This document shows positions 61,950 through 64,000 of a DNA stretch of 64,000 bases, piece after piece. Positions within the stretch are counted from its first letter, which is position 1. Each line of letters begins with the position of its first letter. Both the position numbers and the translations under genes were made by a program. This DNA comes from Phytophthora colocasiae. Taxonomy: Eukaryota > Oomycota > Peronosporomycetes > Peronosporales > Peronosporaceae. The notes beneath the pieces are model-generated. The model saw only the letters and a list, made by a program, of their open reading frames with translations, searched no databases and was not told the origin of the DNA. The stretch covers positions 1,860,001 to 1,924,000 of the forward strand of contig JAGKQI010000091.1 in assembly GCA_018806915.1 (NCBI GenBank), in the 5' to 3' direction.

Positions 61950-64000
61950 TGAATACATTTGAGCACGGATACACGGTTGACTGGGGGGACGACTGCCTCA
62001 TGATTCTACAACTATGCATTTTATCCTGTAGAACTTCTCTAGACCACTACGATATCTGGACAAACAGCGACCAGCTGCCTAAAGGTTGGCTTGAAATCCG
62101 TAGACGAACTACTGAAAGGGTGCAACAGTACGTCTTACAGCGATGTGGATGTCGACCGCCGATGCAGAATCGATTGTTGAAGAGGTGTTGGTTGAAGCAA
62201 TCTTGGGATAGGATTCATCCTCCATTATCATGATTTTTCGTAGTTAGCTCAAAGGATGTTGGAAGAACACAAATTGGAGATAAATACTTGAAATACAAAT
62301 CGATCAAGCACTCTACTTCGGAGCAGTACGAGAAACGAATATGCTGTATCATAGGAGTCGTTGGCGGAACGAGGATCTTGCCTAAAGCCCACTTGCTCTG
62401 ACGTGGCCCGCGTGAAACCAAGCATGTTGTTTTTGAGAAGGTATCGACGTGAGCTGCGTTTTTTCAGCAGCCACGTGCATTTCTACACGTAGCATTGCAC
62501 CAGAGGAGGGCATACACTGCGAAGATGCATCTGTAGGTTGCCAGGATGTCTTCAAATGGGTCATATTTCAGGGGAACAACGCTTGCTAAGCGTGATGCTT
62601 GGCCGCCAGAAAATTCAATAAGATACACCGAGTATATCTCAGGGCAACTGCCAGTTCTTCTTCCGTACCATCGATGTCGAGAGGGAACAATCAACAGTAT
62701 TATTATCCCCAATGACACAGCATCCCCCCGTTCACGGACCACGAGTGAGCGACCACAGTTTCCAAGGCTTTCCAAGCTTGAACTAGTGATAGGGTCTGTA
62801 AGTTTTCATGTACATGTACAGTTGTCGTCGTTTGGCCCAGAAGTTAGAATTTCTGGTGCCAGAAATTCTGATTCAGCACGGAGTCAGCGACCGCCACCGG
62901 CATTACCATGTAAGACCCGAGGGATTCTCGCTTACCAACATCCAAGTTTCCTGGAACAGGTAATCCACTTTTTCCCGCACCATCTTCCTCTGACACACCA
63001 TTAGTTTTAGACGGCCAAGTCTGTTGAAATTCTGCGGTCGTAAGTGCGGATAACAACCTGAATACTTTGCGATCTTACGTCGCAATTGAACGCCGGAAGG
63101 TTTTCTAGCCATTTGAATTCAGGAAGACACAGAATCGAACTCGTTTTTGGTCGACGAACGATTTAACGTCTCCATGGGGTGGACGCTATGGCATGGCCTA
63201 TGCAATGGCCTATGCAGCCTGTACACTGTACACCTCGTTCCTCCAAATCGGATGATACCGGCACACACATGCGAGCGAGCTTGTAAGTTCAACAGGACAA
63301 CGAGGCGTTCTGAAGCGACGACCAGCCAGCACCACCGGGACAGGGGACAGTCCTGACAGCAGGCTGGTCTCAGGCCGTATCCTTGCAAATTTCAACGACT
63401 CGTTGGCAATGAGACATCAAATCCTCCGGATCGTCATGGAGCAGGAGGGATCTACGTTCTCCACTGTGGATCAACGTCGTCATTCAACCACAATATGTCT
63501 GATGGTCCCAATTTCATCCTCCGTCGACTTCACGAGCAACAACGGGTTGGTTCAAATCTACGCACCCACGGCGAGGTGGTACTGTAGTCCTGTTTGGAGT
63601 GGAGATAGACACGTGCGATCGAGTTGCGGAGTCTCTGCTCAAGGTCATGCTGACAGAGTTCGGCTTTTCTCGCGTGGAAGAGTGTAAGGGTGATACTTTT
63701 ATCGCGTCTCGAACAGGGGTTTCCTGCTCACCAACGAACCTCCACCGTAGATTCCTTCGCTTCGAAGTGAATTGCATCGAAGTTTTATCGCCACCGTAGA
63801 CCGGAAGGCGTGTCAGGAGTCTCCCAGCCTGACCTCACTCTTGAATCTGCCAAGAGATGCCCACGTCCACAGAGAAGCAAGCGCGTTTGGAGAATTTCAT
63901 GTTGATCTTGTCAAAGCTGTACCATCACGAAAATAGATGTAAGCATAAGATCGGAGGCAGTACGCTGGATCCATCGACACTCTGCGATTTCCTTCATCGC
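61950..64000. other. Region without a secure gene
   Basis: Several short frames look partly protein-like (61931-62233, 62546-63004 and 63599-63799, the last with VAESLLKVMLTEFGFSRVEE), but none links into a recognisable gene and no splice model convinced me. A hairpin at 62846-62869 has AGAATTTCTGG and its inverse as arms. A multi-exon gene or old transposon running past the window edge is possible. Confidence 0.3.

Noticed and set aside
62464..63004. Overlapping ORFs on both strands, 103 and 152 aa
   Set aside because: Both look weakly protein-like, so neither can be preferred. No domain, no splice model.
63127..63142. B-box-like GAGTTCGATTCTG on the minus strand
   Set aside because: No A box upstream at tRNA distance and no cloverleaf.

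Overview
The window looks like an oomycete (Phytophthora-like) nuclear contig. This is an inference. It rests on host genes with very short GT-AG introns (about 55-70 bp), roughly 50% GC, and a transposon mixture typical of these genomes (Ty3/gypsy, MULE, Crypton, hAT, pogo/Tc5, Tc1). A small island of conserved genes sits inside transposon-rich DNA. No bacterial operons, rRNA genes or CRISPR arrays were seen.

Layout. 1-2203: relic of a MULE transposase and a chromodomain ORF. 2204-11621: Ty3/gypsy element 1, on the minus strand, with two 727-bp LTRs that look identical and a CATG target duplication. 11622-24300: two MULE transposases (one broken, one intact), a 2-oxoglutarate-dioxygenase-like zinc-finger gene between two tandem-repeat tracts, a pogo-like fragment, a TA-flanked MITE with nested hairpins, and a decayed Crypton tyrosine recombinase. 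25119-27017: first member of a secreted, 12-cysteine protein family. 28061-34248: conserved gene island with a broken methyltransferase, PIG-U (5 exons), an uncharacterised 609-aa gene (5 exons reconstructed here) and eIF3m. 35088-44769: secreted-family members 2 (frameshifted) and 3 (intact) in inverted orientation. Between them lie a hAT MITE carrying a piece that looks like glucose-6-phosphate isomerase, a decayed hAT transposase, a pogo-like relic and two abutting MITEs. 45832-55543: Ty3/gypsy element 2, minus strand, target duplication GTTC, with near-identical LTRs but heavily damaged coding regions. 57491-60124: a possible two-gene Tc1-type transposon (DD34E transposase and an unknown protein, tail to tail). 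60196-61915: decayed member 4 of the secreted family. 61916-64000: no secure gene.

How it fits together. The housekeeping island supplies GPI-anchor attachment (PIG-U) and translation initiation (eIF3m). The rest is a repeat-driven compartment in which a secreted-protein family has been duplicated, inverted, partly homogenised (about 1.03 kb nearly identical between members 2 and 3) and broken. The most unusual items are the two-gene Tc1-like unit, the gene-fragment-carrying hAT MITE, the dioxygenase/zinc-finger gene and the secreted family itself.
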